NCBI GenBank assembly: GCA_043757265.1 | Contig: JAYUQP010000091.1 | Location: 1-64,000 of the forward strand | Direction: 5' to 3' | Length of the DNA stretch: 64,000 nt | From: JANPLN01 sp043757265 | Lineage (GTDB): Bacteria > Bdellovibrionota > Bdellovibrionia > Bdellovibrionales > JAGQZY01 | Shown: one piece after another, positions 51,117 to 60,531 of the stretch | Layout of the letters: every line of letters begins with the position of its first letter | Numbering within the stretch: position 1 is the stretch's first letter | Translations under genes and position numbers: made by a program | Notes under the pieces: generated by a model | The model's database searches: none | The model's input: only the letters and a program-made list of their open reading frames with translations | What the model was told of the DNA's origin: nothing

Positions 51117-51265
51117 GACAATTGCCTAAGCTATCTTTTTTACGCTTATGGGTAAAGAAATCGTTTTGGGTCTGGGCATAATTGGGTACAAATCGGTGGC
51201 GTTCATAGCTGATTGTGTTATTACCGGTCCTGGTAATTTGACCACGAATAGCGCAGAGGAGTCTT

Positions 51266-51547
51266 ATGCTGAACAAAGAGACTGTTATGAAGGTGGCAAA
51301 GCTTGCCCGCTTAAATATTTCCGAACAGGATGCAGGCGAGTATCAAACTCAACTGGCTAAGGTGCTCGAAAACTTTCAAAAATTAAGCGAAGTAAATACA
51401 GATGGCATTGAGCCTTTGGTCACTCCGACTCCCGTTGATTTTTATATGCGGGCCGATGAGGTCTTACAAACCGTCACTGTCGACGAAATCATAAAATGCG
51501 CGCCGGATTCTAAGGGGAGCTTGTACAAAGTTCCACCCGTGGTGTGA
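51266..51547 (+). CDS. gatC: Glutamyl/aspartyl-tRNA amidotransferase subunit C
   Basis: 93 residues with AGAGGAG 4 bases upstream of ATG 51266. LNKETVMKVAKLARLNISEQ at the start and VTPTPVDFYMRADEV in the middle are GatC hallmarks. GatCAB converts Glu-tRNA(Gln) and Asp-tRNA(Asn) to the amide forms. It begins the gatCAB operon; gatA follows after 6 bases. Confidence 0.94.
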   Translation: MLNKETVMKVAKLARLNISEQDAGEYQTQLAKVLENFQKLSEVNTDGIEPLVTPTPVDFYMRADEVLQTVTVDEIIKCAPDSKGSLYKVPPVV

Positions 51548-51553
51548 GGCTTT

Positions 51554-53026
51554 ATGGATTTATCTAAAGCGTCACTGCGCGAAATATCTGCGTCGGTCAA
51601 AAGCAAAACGATGAGCGCTAAAGAAGTGACTACTTTTTTTCAGCAACGAATTCAGAAACTGAATAGAAAATACAACGCGTTTGTAACAATGAATGAGCGG
51701 GCTGTTTTGGAAGCTGAAGCGGTCGATCAAAAGATTCAAAAAGGGCAAGATCCTGGTTTTTTGGCCGGCGTCCCAGTTGGCGTTAAGGATCTATTTTGCA
51801 CCAAAGGAATCCGTACGACAGCGGCTTCAAAAATTTTAGAAAACTTTGTACCGCCTTACACAGCAACCTGTGTGCAACGACTCCAGGATCAGGGCGCCAT
51901 TGTTCTTGGTAAAACCAACATGGACGAATTCGCCATGGGCTCTTCAAACGAGACGTCTAACTTTGGAACATGTCACAACCCTTGGAATACAGATTATGTG
52001 GCCGGAGGTTCAAGCGGTGGTTCTGCGGCGGCGGTGGCTGCGGGGCTTGTGCCTGCAACGCTAGGTTCTGATACTGGCGGATCTATTCGGCAACCAGCGG
52101 CCTTCTGTGGCTTAGCTGGAATAAAACCCACCTATGGAAGAATCAGCCGCTATGGGATGATTGCCTTCGCTTCGTCGCTCGATCAAGCGGGGCCCATGGC
52201 CCGAACAGTGGACGACTGTGCATTTTTGCTCGATGCCATGTGCGGCCACGATGCAAAAGATTCTACCACCAGTCAGCGACCTTGGGATCGTTTAGCTGCG
52301 CAGAAAAATTTAAAAAGCTACAAATTTAAAGTCGGTTTGCCCAAAGAATATTTTGAGCACAACATCGAAGAGTCGGTGAAAAAGGCGTTTTGGAACATAA
52401 TTGAAAATTTAAAAAAACAAGGTGTTGAATTTGTAGATATCCAATTGCCCCACACGCCATATGCTGTGCCAGTTTATTACATGGTGGCTACGAGCGAGGC
52501 ATCAAGCAATCTTTCTCGCTATGATGGAATTCGTTATGGCTTTCGCGCCGAGCCTCCAGCCAAGGATTGGGCAAGTCTCGATGAACTTTATTCAGTCACT
52601 CGAGCGCAAGGCTTCGGCGACGAGGTAAAACGGCGAATCATTCTTGGAACATTTGCTTTATCAACGGGCTACTACGATGCGTACTACTTGAAAGCATGCA
52701 AAGTCCGTAGGCTGATTCAAAACGATTTTATCGAGGCTTTTAAAACCTGCGATTTAATCATGGGTCCGGTCACCACATCTCCGGCTTTTAAAACAAGTTC
52801 GCGCATTAATGATCCCATTCAGATGTACCTAAACGATATTTTCACCACCTCCATTAACCTTGCAGGTTTGCCTGCAATGACGGTTCCCGTAGGACTCAAC
52901 AGCGAAGGGTTGCCAGTGGGCGTGCAGATCATGGCGCCGCATTTTGCCGAAGCTCCGATGCTATCTCTTGCGCAAGGCATAGAGGACGTTAGCGACATGA
53001 AGGGAAAGGTGCCCCATGGCTTATAG
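51554..53026 (+). CDS. gatA: Glutamyl/aspartyl-tRNA amidotransferase subunit A
   Basis: 490 residues. Amidase-signature Ser-cisSer-Lys triad: GVKDLFCTKG (Lys), AGGSSGGSAAAVAAG and GSDTGGSIRQPAAFCG (Ser pair). It hydrolyses glutamine to supply ammonia to GatB. The stop overlaps gatB by 11 bases. Confidence 0.97.
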   Translation: MDLSKASLREISASVKSKTMSAKEVTTFFQQRIQKLNRKYNAFVTMNERAVLEAEAVDQKIQKGQDPGFLAGVPVGVKDLFCTKGIRTTAASKILENFVPPYTATCVQRLQDQGAIVLGKTNMDEFAMGSSNETSNFGTCHNPWNTDYVAGGSSGGSAAAVAAGLVPATLGSDTGGSIRQPAAFCGLAGIKPTYGRISRYGMIAFASSLDQAGPMARTVDDCAFLLDAMCGHDAKDSTTSQRPWDRLAAQKNLKSYKFKVGLPKEYFEHNIEESVKKAFWNIIENLKKQGVEFVDIQLPHTPYAVPVYYMVATSEASSNLSRYDGIRYGFRAEPPAKDWASLDELYSVTRAQGFGDEVKRRIILGTFALSTGYYDAYYLKACKVRRLIQNDFIEAFKTCDLIMGPVTTSPAFKTSSRINDPIQMYLNDIFTTSINLAGLPAMTVPVGLNSEGLPVGVQIMAPHFAEAPMLSLAQGIEDVSDMKGKVPHGL

Positions 53027-54446
53027 CGATTATGAAGCGGTTATAGGTCTTGAAATTCACGCGCAACTTTTTACAAAGTCAAAAATCTTTTCTTCTGCTT
53101 CTACCGAGTTTGGCGAGGGTGACAACACGCAAGTCTCGCCCGTGTGTGCAGGGATGCCTGGAACACTTCCTGTGCTTAATAAGGGAGTGGTGGAGCTGGC
53201 AGTAAAAACGGGCCTAGCTCTGAACTGCGAAATAAATAAAAAATCTGTTTTTTCGCGCAAGCAGTATTTTTACCCCGATCTTCCAAAGGGCTACCAAATT
53301 TCGCAGTACGATCTCCCTATTTGTTCGGGCGGCTATGTGGAATTTTACCTGAACGGAAAACTTAAAAAAGTAAACCTTGAGCGCGCTCACATGGAAGAAG
53401 ATGCGGGCAAGTCCACCCACCATGGGGATTACACGTTAGTGAACTTAAATCGCGCGGGAATTCCACTTTTAGAAATTGTGTCGGGTCCTGAAATGCGCTC
53501 CCCCGAAGAGGCAGCAGAGTACTCGCGTGCCGTTCGGCAAATCCTGCGCTACATCGGTGTGTGTGACGGAAACCTCGAAGAGGGAAGCATGCGTTGCGAT
53601 TGCAATGTGAGCGTGCGCAAAAAAGGTGTGGAAAAATTAGGAACCAAGGTTGAATTAAAAAATATAAATTCATTTAAGTTTATCGAAAAAGCTATTGAAT
53701 ACGAAATTCAGCGACAAATCGATTCCATAGAAGGCGGAGAGCTGATTGTTCAAGAAACGCGGCTTTACGATTCGACAAAAAATAAAACTTTTTCGATGCG
53801 ATCGAAAGAAGAAGCACAAGACTACCGTTATTTTCCAGATCCTGATCTTTTGCCAATCATGTTAGATGCGCAGTGGATTGAATCGGTTCGAAAAAGCCTT
53901 CCCGAGTTACCACTCGCAAAGAGCTTACGTTTTCAAAAAGACTTTGGACTTGCAGAGCTTGATGCGAATGTGCTGACCCAAGAAAAAGAAATGTCTGATT
54001 ATTTCGAAGAAGCTGCAACAAAGAGCGGAAATCCAAAAATTGCCGCAAACTGGATGATGGCCGAATTAATGCGTGAATTAAAAGACAACAAGGTCGATGT
54101 ACAACACTCCCCGGTGACCGCTTCCGCCTTGGCGGAGCTCGTTCAGTTGATCGACAAGGGCACAATCTCCGGAAAAATGGCAAAGCAGGTCTTTGCTGAG
54201 ATGTGGACATGTAAAGAAAGTCCGTCGCAGCTTATTCAAAAACTAGGCATGGAGCAAATCACCGACGAAGGTGCAGTGGCAAAAATCGTAGATGACGTGA
54301 TGGCGCAAAACGCCGATCAGGTAGCACAATATCGTTCGGGTAAAGACAAACTATTTGGTTTCTTTGTGGGCCAGGTGATGAAGCTTTCAAAAGGTCAGGC
54401 CAATCCAGACCTCGTTAATAAACTTTTGCAGGAGAAACTCAAATAG
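53016..54446 (+). CDS. gatB: Glutamyl/aspartyl-tRNA amidotransferase subunit B
   Basis: 476 residues. YEAVIGLEIHAQLFTKSKIF at the start, RAHMEEDAGKSTH, NRAGIPLLEIVSGPE and EGSMRCDCNVSVR, all GatB motifs; the C-terminal YqeY-like helical domain is present. GatB activates and transamidates misacylated tRNA. Its stop overlaps the next gene by one base. Confidence 0.97.
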   Translation: MAYSDYEAVIGLEIHAQLFTKSKIFSSASTEFGEGDNTQVSPVCAGMPGTLPVLNKGVVELAVKTGLALNCEINKKSVFSRKQYFYPDLPKGYQISQYDLPICSGGYVEFYLNGKLKKVNLERAHMEEDAGKSTHHGDYTLVNLNRAGIPLLEIVSGPEMRSPEEAAEYSRAVRQILRYIGVCDGNLEEGSMRCDCNVSVRKKGVEKLGTKVELKNINSFKFIEKAIEYEIQRQIDSIEGGELIVQETRLYDSTKNKTFSMRSKEEAQDYRYFPDPDLLPIMLDAQWIESVRKSLPELPLAKSLRFQKDFGLAELDANVLTQEKEMSDYFEEAATKSGNPKIAANWMMAELMRELKDNKVDVQHSPVTASALAELVQLIDKGTISGKMAKQVFAEMWTCKESPSQLIQKLGMEQITDEGAVAKIVDDVMAQNADQVAQYRSGKDKLFGFFVGQVMKLSKGQANPDLVNKLLQEKLK

Positions 54447-54874
54447 TGTTTGTTTTCCTACTCACTCTTTTGCTGTGCGAGGCTCAAGATATAAAATTCG
54501 AAAAAAAAACTGTTACCTTTGATAATGGTGCTCAGCTCAAAGTGGAGATGGCAGCAACCGCTCAGGAAAAAGAGCAGGGCCTTATGATGCGAACGTCGCT
54601 TGCTGAGGGAAAGGGAATGATATTTGTTTTCCAGCCGGCACAACCACTTTCATTTTGGATGAAGAACACACTCATTCAATTGAGTATTGGTTTTTTTCGA
54701 GAGAACAGAACGCTTATTGAAGTAAAGGATATGGAGCCCATCCATGGTCCAGTGCGAGAGGAACTTCTTCCTCGCTATGTCAGTTCCGAACCAGCAATGT
54801 ATGCCATCGAAGTGCCTAAAGGCTGGTTTACTAGACGCAAAATCAAGCCTGGCATGAGGTTCAGGCTCAACTGA
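54446..54874 (+). CDS. DUF192 family exported protein
   Basis: 142 residues from GTG 54446, overlapping the gatB stop. A short hydrophobic start (FVFLLTLLLCEAQ) is a likely signal peptide. EKEQGLMMRTSLAEGKGMIF, PLSFWMKNTLIQLSI and YAIEVPKGWF are the DUF192 motifs. Function unknown in the family. Probably cotranscribed with gatCAB. Confidence 0.85.
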   Translation: MFVFLLTLLLCEAQDIKFEKKTVTFDNGAQLKVEMAATAQEKEQGLMMRTSLAEGKGMIFVFQPAQPLSFWMKNTLIQLSIGFFRENRTLIEVKDMEPIHGPVREELLPRYVSSEPAMYAIEVPKGWFTRRKIKPGMRFRLN

Positions 54875-54977
54875 AAGTCTGGGTTCTAGACCTTCTCTGC
54901 AGAATCTGTTTTCTTTTTCCACATTCGTACTAATATAGAAATGTCAGGACGACAGAATAAACCAGAGGACGGCAACT

Positions 54978-56285
54978 ATGATCAAAAATTTTCTTCTGAT
55001 CGCTATAACAATAATTTCACTCAGCTCCCTTACAGGTTGTAGCTTGTTTAGCTCGGATTCCGAAGAGCAAGACACAGCTGTTGCCGAGGAAGAGATCAGC
55101 GAAGACATCGAAGAGGATGTAGAGGGCAGCACTGAGGAAACAACCGCAGCAAGCGACGAAGGGGCGGCGACAGAAACCACAGAAACCGCATCTACGAGTG
55201 AAGAAGATGAGGAAGAGGTTGTCGACGAATATCCAGACGACGACTACGGTGATGAAGAAGAAACTTCAGTCGCTAAAGCAGATTCCGAAGAAACAGACGA
55301 GCCACCTAAAAAAGAAGAAGAAACTCTTTACGTAGATCGCTCGGAAGAAACTTCAGCCGAGGAGCCTTCAACGTACAACGAATCATCAGAGCCGATTCAA
55401 GACAGCTTTGATGGCGGCACTAGTGGTATGGTGTCCGTAAAGAAGATGAAAAAAACGCCATACATGTCAAACGGCGTAATGATCAATCGTCTATATATTG
55501 CAAGAGATGGAGACAGCCTTCGCAGCGTTTCGGAAAAAGTGTATGGCGATGGTTCTCGGTCGAAAGATCTTTTAAGTTGGAATACAAACTTCCGCGGAAA
55601 AGATCTCAAAGTGGGCGACAAAGTTTATTATAGTTCTCCTCGCAACCCGCAGGATAACTCAGCCATCCTGATTTATTATGAAGAAGCAGGGATTCAGCCT
55701 TCGTATCACACAGCAAAAAGCGGCGAAAGTATTCGCCGTGTTTCGCAAAAACTTTTAGGCCACGAAAGTAGCTGGAAAGAAGTTTGGGCAACTAACGACG
55801 TTGAGTCTAAGTGGGAAATGCCCGAAGGCACGCAATTAAGATACTGGCCAGCAGGCACGGTGGCCGCACCAGTTCAGGTTCAGGCAGCAGCACAGCCAAC
55901 ACAGCCAGAAGAAGAAGCGACGCCAATGGAAGAAGCGACAACAACAGAGGTTGCTGCTAACGACGCTCCGCCAATGGAAGAGACTCAACCGATGGAAGAA
56001 CCACCAGCTATGGATGATGGAACAGCTGCGGGAATGGCGCAAAATGATTCCGCACCGCCGCCGCCAAACGAGGCGACACCGCCTCCTCCGCCACCACCAG
56101 AAGCTATTCCTACTCCCGAAGCTAACAATATGGCTCAAGAGGGTACAGAGGGTGGCGGATTAGCAGATATGATGGGTGGCGAGAACGATTCGATGATGAT
56201 GGCAATTTTAGGAGGACTTCTCCTTTTAGCTGCAATGATCTTGGTTGTGTTTATTCGCCGCGGTCGTAAAAAAGCATACGGCTAA
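54978..56285 (+). CDS. LysM lipoprotein with acidic linker and C-terminal membrane segment
   Basis: 435 residues. Lipobox SSLTGC (Cys21), then about 110 residues very rich in Glu, Asp, Ser and Thr, then two LysM-like peptidoglycan-binding segments (YIARDGDSLRSVSEKVYGDG and YHTAKSGESIRRVSQKLLG), a Pro/Glu/Ala-rich linker, and a C-terminal hydrophobic helix (MMMAILGGLLLLAAMILVVF) followed by RRGRKKAYG. The lipid anchor and C-terminal helix could tie both membranes to the cell wall. No known single family covers the whole protein. Confidence 0.82.
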   Translation: MIKNFLLIAITIISLSSLTGCSLFSSDSEEQDTAVAEEEISEDIEEDVEGSTEETTAASDEGAATETTETASTSEEDEEEVVDEYPDDDYGDEEETSVAKADSEETDEPPKKEEETLYVDRSEETSAEEPSTYNESSEPIQDSFDGGTSGMVSVKKMKKTPYMSNGVMINRLYIARDGDSLRSVSEKVYGDGSRSKDLLSWNTNFRGKDLKVGDKVYYSSPRNPQDNSAILIYYEEAGIQPSYHTAKSGESIRRVSQKLLGHESSWKEVWATNDVESKWEMPEGTQLRYWPAGTVAAPVQVQAAAQPTQPEEEATPMEEATTTEVAANDAPPMEETQPMEEPPAMDDGTAAGMAQNDSAPPPPNEATPPPPPPPEAIPTPEANNMAQEGTEGGGLADMMGGENDSMMMAILGGLLLLAAMILVVFIRRGRKKAYG

Positions 56286-56323
56286 TTGGTTCTGCAACTC
56301 GCTGTTTCGCAGCGGTTGTTTTT

Positions 56324-56404
56324 TGAAATCGCAGTTATGCTGCGCTTGTTTCCTGAAATCGCAGTTATGCTGCGGATGTTTATTGAAATCGCAGTTATGC
56401 TGCG
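56324..56404. repeat. 30-bp tandem repeat, about 3 units, each a hairpin
   Basis: Units at 56324, 56354 and 56384, each starting TGAAATCGCAGTTATGCTGC followed by G and 9 variable bases; period exactly 30. CGCAG-TTATG-CTGCG in each unit forms a small hairpin. A degenerate copy (TTCGCAGCGGTTG) precedes. The third unit contains the pilZ stop and last codons. It separates two convergent genes and may terminate in both directions. Confidence 0.85.
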
Positions 56405-56766
56405 ATTTTGCCAAAGATAGAAGCCAATACTTCGCGTCGAGATTCACGGCGCGTTCTTACGTAGTAAATTAAATCGTCGATGATCTGCACATCTTGGTTA
56501 TTTTCTGGAGCAAATTGGATTCCCGCACCTTTAGTATTTTTCCAAACAATGGCTGCTTGCAATACACGTTCACGTCCGCTGACTTTAAAGTGCAAATGAA
56601 TTTGATCGTTTACGTCGAGCCCCTCTGGGATGTGTTCTAAAAAAGCGCCAGTTAAACTGATGTTTAGCAAGCCACCTTTACTGGATTGTCGGGAATATGT
56701 TTTGCGAAATTCGATAGGTAGTAGAAGGGGTACGCGCGGCGATGGCGTAGTGGCGGTGTCAGACAT
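56395..56766 (-). CDS. PilZ-domain protein
   Basis: 123 residues from ATG 56766, with AGGAGG 8 bases upstream. FRKTYSRQSSKGG and NISLTGAFLEHIPEGL are recognisable PilZ elements (the latter the D/NxSxxG motif), though the first RxxxR is imperfect (RKTYSRQ), so c-di-GMP binding needs checking. The last residues (KIAA) are encoded within the tandem repeat. C-di-GMP proteins control motility and predation in Bdellovibrio. Confidence 0.8.
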   Translation of the reverse strand: MSDTATTPSPRVPLLLPIEFRKTYSRQSSKGGLLNISLTGAFLEHIPEGLDVNDQIHLHFKVSGRERVLQAAIVWKNTKGAGIQFAPENNQDVQIIDDLIYYVRTRRESRREVLASIFGKIAA

Positions 56767-56904
56767 CAATGACCTCCTGATCTATGGAACTCATCGGGAT
56801 AAGGTTCCAAAAAATAAACAAAATGAGTCACATTGGAGGATTCTGGACGTTAAAGGGACAATTAGCGTATCAAATCGAGAAGTTAAGAGTGGACGACTAA
56901 CAGT

Positions 56905-56934
56905 TTGACAATAAACGGGGGTTTAAGTTAGAAA
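56905..56934 (+). promoter_or_regulatory. Candidate rho promoter
   Basis: A perfect TTGACA (56905-56910) with TAGAAA 18 bases downstream (or TTAGAA at 17). It lies about 170 bases before the rho start, leaving a leader that contains three degenerate 15-base repeats. Confidence 0.45.
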
Positions 56935-56955
56935 AATGAATAACCGATATGCAAA

Positions 56956-56999
56956 CGTCAAAAGTAGCGGCGTTAAAAGTAACGACGTTAAAGTGATAC
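56956..56999 (+). repeat. Degenerate 15-base repeats in the rho leader
   Basis: CGTCAAAAGTAGCGG, CGTTAAAAGTAACGA and CGTTAAAGTGATAC follow one another directly. Not C-rich, so not an obvious Rho-loading site; may be a regulator-binding site or a slipped-strand duplication. Confidence 0.5.
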
Positions 57000-57082
57000 A
57001 GTGACACAGCAGCATATGTGACAGGGTTAAGTTGCCATCGCACCAATCCATAAAATCAAAGTAAATTCCGGAGTATAAAAAT

Positions 57083-58867
57083 ATGTCAGATGAAAAGCCC
57101 CAGAACCCATCCGAGGCCGTAGTAAAAGAAAAAAAAGTCCCAGGAAACCAGACAGCAAACCAGCCAGTAAACGAGCTTGAAGACCTGGATTCCTTGGGTG
57201 ACCTCGAAGATCATTCAATGACTGAAGAGCAAGAGAAGAATGCGGGCGCAGGCGGAACGGCACCAGCGGCAGGCGGGCAACATCGACGTCGCGATAATAG
57301 TCGCGACACCAGTCGCGATAACAACCGAGATAGTGCCAGCAGCCGCGATAACCGCGAAAGTAAGAACTTTAGCAACAATAACAACAGAAATAACAACCCT
57401 CGCAACAATCGTTTTAAAGACCGCAATAACAACAGTAGTAACAATAACAATAACAAAAACTGGAAGCACAAAGATCGCGCCCCAGGTGTTAGTCCCGGCT
57501 TCCAGAAGCCCTATGACGATGACGATTTTGGACCAGCGGCCTCTGGACCTTCAAGTACCATCACCGACGAAAAAGTGGACCTTTCAGATATCAATCTAAC
57601 TGAAGATGAAAAAGCAGCGTTGAGCTCAAAAGGCTTAAAAACAAAACACATTGAAGACATTCTTAAATTTGCTGCAAAGTTGAAACTTGAAAATGCAGCT
57701 GGTATGCGACGACAGGAACTTGTATTTGAAATTCTAAAGCGTGCCGCACAGTTAGTGGATGTTTACGGAGACGGTGTTTTAGAAATCCTGCCTGATGGCT
57801 ACGGCTTTTTGCGATCCCCAGATTATAATTACCTACCCGGTCCAGATGATATTTACGTAAGCCCATCGCAAATTCGACGCTTTGGTTTGCGCACTGGGGA
57901 CACAGTCAGTGGAACCGTGCGCCCACCGAAAGATGGGGAAAAATACTTCGCACTGTTAAAGGTCGAAGAGCTCAATCACGAACCGCCAGAGCGTTCAAAA
58001 GACAAAATTCTATTTGATAACCTGACACCTCTTTACCCAGACAAACGTCTAAAACTGGAGCACGAGCAAGCTGAATTCACAACGCGTGTTGTGGACTTGA
58101 TGGCGCCTCTCGGAATGGGCCAGCGGGCTTTGATCGTCGCGCCTCCGCGTACCGGGAAGACGGTTCTTTTACAGAACATTGCGAATGCAATTTCTAAAAA
58201 TAACCCCAACTGCAAACTGATTGTTCTTTTGATCGATGAACGTCCCGAAGAAGTAACAGACATGTCGAGAAACGTTCGCGGCGAAGTTGTGAGCTCTACA
58301 TTTGATGAACCGCCGACTCGTCACGTTCAGGTTGCCGAAATGGTTCTCGAAAAGGCAAAGCGTCTTGTGGAGCATAAGCACGATGTCGTTATTTTGTTAG
58401 ATTCCATCACTCGTTTGGCCCGTGCCTATAATACAGTGGTACCACCGTCTGGAAAAATTCTCTCTGGCGGGGTGGATTCAAATGCCCTGCACAAGCCAAA
58501 ACGCTTTTTTGGAGCCGCTAGAAATATCGAAGAAGGCGGAAGTCTAACAATCATCGCCACCGCCCTTATCGATACCGGTTCGCGGATGGATGAAGTTATT
58601 TTTGAAGAATTTAAAGGGACCGGCAATTCCGAAATCCATTTGGATCGTAAATTAATGGAAAAGCGCATTTTCCCATGTATGGACATCAATAAATCGGGCA
58701 CCCGAAAAGAAGATCTGTTGATCGAAAAAGGGGACCTGAATCGTCTTTGGATTTTGCGCAAAGTATTAGCACCTATGAATGTTGTGGATAGCATGGAATT
58801 TTTGATTGATAAGATGAAGGACTCCAAGACCAATGCACAATTTCTGTCTGGAATGGGCGGCGGATAG
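57083..58867 (+). CDS. rho: Transcription termination factor Rho with N-terminal Asn/Arg-rich disordered region
   Basis: 594 residues, about 170 longer than E. coli Rho. Residues about 55-135 are low complexity (repeated RDN, RDTS, NNN with Arg/Lys), an intrinsically disordered insert. Then Rho_N, the RNA-binding domain with GYGFLRSP, and the hexameric ATPase: Walker A PRTGKTVLLQN, Walker B VVILLDSITRLARAYN, and GGVDSNALHKPKRFFGAARN. GGAG lies 9 bases before ATG 57083. Confidence 0.95.
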   Translation: MSDEKPQNPSEAVVKEKKVPGNQTANQPVNELEDLDSLGDLEDHSMTEEQEKNAGAGGTAPAAGGQHRRRDNSRDTSRDNNRDSASSRDNRESKNFSNNNNRNNNPRNNRFKDRNNNSSNNNNNKNWKHKDRAPGVSPGFQKPYDDDDFGPAASGPSSTITDEKVDLSDINLTEDEKAALSSKGLKTKHIEDILKFAAKLKLENAAGMRRQELVFEILKRAAQLVDVYGDGVLEILPDGYGFLRSPDYNYLPGPDDIYVSPSQIRRFGLRTGDTVSGTVRPPKDGEKYFALLKVEELNHEPPERSKDKILFDNLTPLYPDKRLKLEHEQAEFTTRVVDLMAPLGMGQRALIVAPPRTGKTVLLQNIANAISKNNPNCKLIVLLIDERPEEVTDMSRNVRGEVVSSTFDEPPTRHVQVAEMVLEKAKRLVEHKHDVVILLDSITRLARAYNTVVPPSGKILSGGVDSNALHKPKRFFGAARNIEEGGSLTIIATALIDTGSRMDEVIFEEFKGTGNSEIHLDRKLMEKRIFPCMDINKSGTRKEDLLIEKGDLNRLWILRKVLAPMNVVDSMEFLIDKMKDSKTNAQFLSGMGGG

Positions 58868-59116
58868 TTTATTCTACCCTAAAGTTGAAAAAAATTGCCC
58901 ACTGGTTACGCATCGGCTATGTCTTAAAAAATGCGCAACCACTAGATCTAGGGGCTCGGAACAAGATTAAGGTCCAGATTTAGAGAATCGATGTGGATAA
59001 CTTTGTGGAATAGTTTGATTCCTGTGCATATCTCCAATTTTAGCCCAAAAATTGGCTCGACCTTGGTAAGTACATGTGTTAATTAGCTAGATTCTCGAGA
59101 AATGGAGTATTGCGTT

Positions 59117-59335
59117 ATGAAAGCAGAAATTCATCCTACATATTATACAGAGGCTAAAGTTAGTTGCGTTTGTGGCAACAATTTCATCACCGGTTCGGTC
59201 ATGAAAGAAATTAACGTCGACATTTGCAGTGCATGCCACCCGTTCTTTTCAGGGAAGCAAAAACTTGTGGATACCGAAGGCCGCGTAGAAAAGTTCAAAA
59301 GAAAATACGCAAGCTTTTACGACAAAAAAAAATAG
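59117..59335 (+). CDS. rpmE: Ribosomal protein bL31 (zinc-binding type)
   Basis: 72 residues from ATG 59117, with GGAG 9 bases upstream. KAEIHPTYYTEAKVSCVCGN and ICSACHPFFSGKQKLVDTEG show the four-cysteine (CxC, CxxC) zinc form of L31. An earlier ATG at 59102 would add 5 residues. It is followed by a GC-rich hairpin (59358-59392) before prfA. Confidence 0.93.
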   Translation: MKAEIHPTYYTEAKVSCVCGNNFITGSVMKEINVDICSACHPFFSGKQKLVDTEGRVEKFKRKYASFYDKKK

Positions 59336-59448
59336 AGATTTAGTCTGTTTCGGATTTGGCGCGGCTTCGAGCTTCGGCTCCTGCCTCGCGCCGCAATTTC
59401 ACATTTTTATGAATGTCAGGAACAAGGGATTTATGAGGTCGGTTCTCA

Positions 59449-60531
59449 ATGCTTTTTAATAAGCTCGACGAGTTAGTGCAAAAGCACGAATCGATAAATC
59501 ACCAACTACAAAATCCCAGCATCGCAAGTCAGCAGGACAAGTATCGCCAGCTGATGAAAGAGCATGCGGAACTTGAAAAAATCGTTAAAGTTTATCAAGA
59601 ATATAAAACGCTCAGCAGAAATCTCGAAGAAAACAAAATACTCCTTACAACCGAGTCAGATGAGGACCTTCGCCAAATGGCCAAGGACGATATTTCTGCC
59701 ATCGAACCACGTATTGAGCCCTTGGCCGAGCAGCTGAAATTGCTATTGCTCCCGAAGGACCCTAACGACGATAAAAATATTCTTCTCGAAATTCGCGCTG
59801 GCGCGGGTGGAGACGAGGCAAGTCTCTTTGCCGAAGAACTATTTCGATCCTACGGATACTTTGCCCAGCAACACGGCTGGTCTGTGGAAGTGCTTTCCAT
59901 TTCGCAGGGAAATGTCGGTGGCTACAAAGAAGTTATCGCGATGTTCACTGGCGAAAAAGTTTATTCGACAATGAAGTACGAAAGCGGCGTGCATCGCGTA
60001 CAGCGAGTTCCAAAGACCGAATCACAGGGTCGCGTACACACCTCCACCATTACTGTTGCGGTGATTCCCGAGGCCGAAGATGTGGAAGTAAAAGTAAACC
60101 CCAACGACGTCCGCATCGAAACCATGCGCGCGAGTGGAGCTGGCGGCCAGCACGTAAACAAAACAGATTCGGCCGTTCGACTCACGCATATTCCTTCAAG
60201 CATTGTAGTTTACTGTCAGGAAGGGCGCTCGCAACATGCCAACCGCGACACCGCTTTTAAAATTTTGTACTCTCGCTTAAAAGCCCAAGAAGACGAGCGG
60301 GTGATCAAAGAGGCTTCGGACGCAAGGCTTGCGCAAATCGGCACTGGCGATCGTTCGGAGCGCATTCGAACGTATAATTTTCCACAATCACGGGTGACCG
60401 ATCATCGGATAGGTCTCACAACACATAATATCAATGGCATAATGAATGGTGAATTAAATCCTATCATCCAACCGTTGATGACCCATTACCAAACGGAAGC
60501 CCTTAAGGCACAAGAAAATGCGTCTCGCTGA
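59449..60531 (+). CDS. prfA: Peptide chain release factor 1
   Basis: 360 residues. ILLEIRAGAGGDEASLFAEE, RVPKTESQGRVHTSTITVAV and the GGQ catalytic motif in RASGAGGQHVNKTDSAVRLT near residue 230. Class I release factor for UAA/UAG. It overlaps prmC by 14 bases; PrmC methylates its GGQ glutamine. Confidence 0.96.
   Translation: MLFNKLDELVQKHESINHQLQNPSIASQQDKYRQLMKEHAELEKIVKVYQEYKTLSRNLEENKILLTTESDEDLRQMAKDDISAIEPRIEPLAEQLKLLLLPKDPNDDKNILLEIRAGAGGDEASLFAEELFRSYGYFAQQHGWSVEVLSISQGNVGGYKEVIAMFTGEKVYSTMKYESGVHRVQRVPKTESQGRVHTSTITVAVIPEAEDVEVKVNPNDVRIETMRASGAGGQHVNKTDSAVRLTHIPSSIVVYCQEGRSQHANRDTAFKILYSRLKAQEDERVIKEASDARLAQIGTGDRSERIRTYNFPQSRVTDHRIGLTTHNINGIMNGELNPIIQPLMTHYQTEALKAQENASR

Noticed and set aside
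54875..54930. Terminator after the DUF192 gene
   Set aside because: Only 4-bp stems are possible before the T-rich stretch, too weak to call.
56324..56404. Possible CRISPR array
   Set aside because: The 21-base repeats are separated by only 9 bases, there are no spacer-sized intervals and no cas genes.
57240..57599. Long alternative frames (both strands) across the Asn/Arg-rich part of rho
   Set aside because: They arise from the repeated codons and give Thr/Ile or poly-Leu runs with no sense as proteins.
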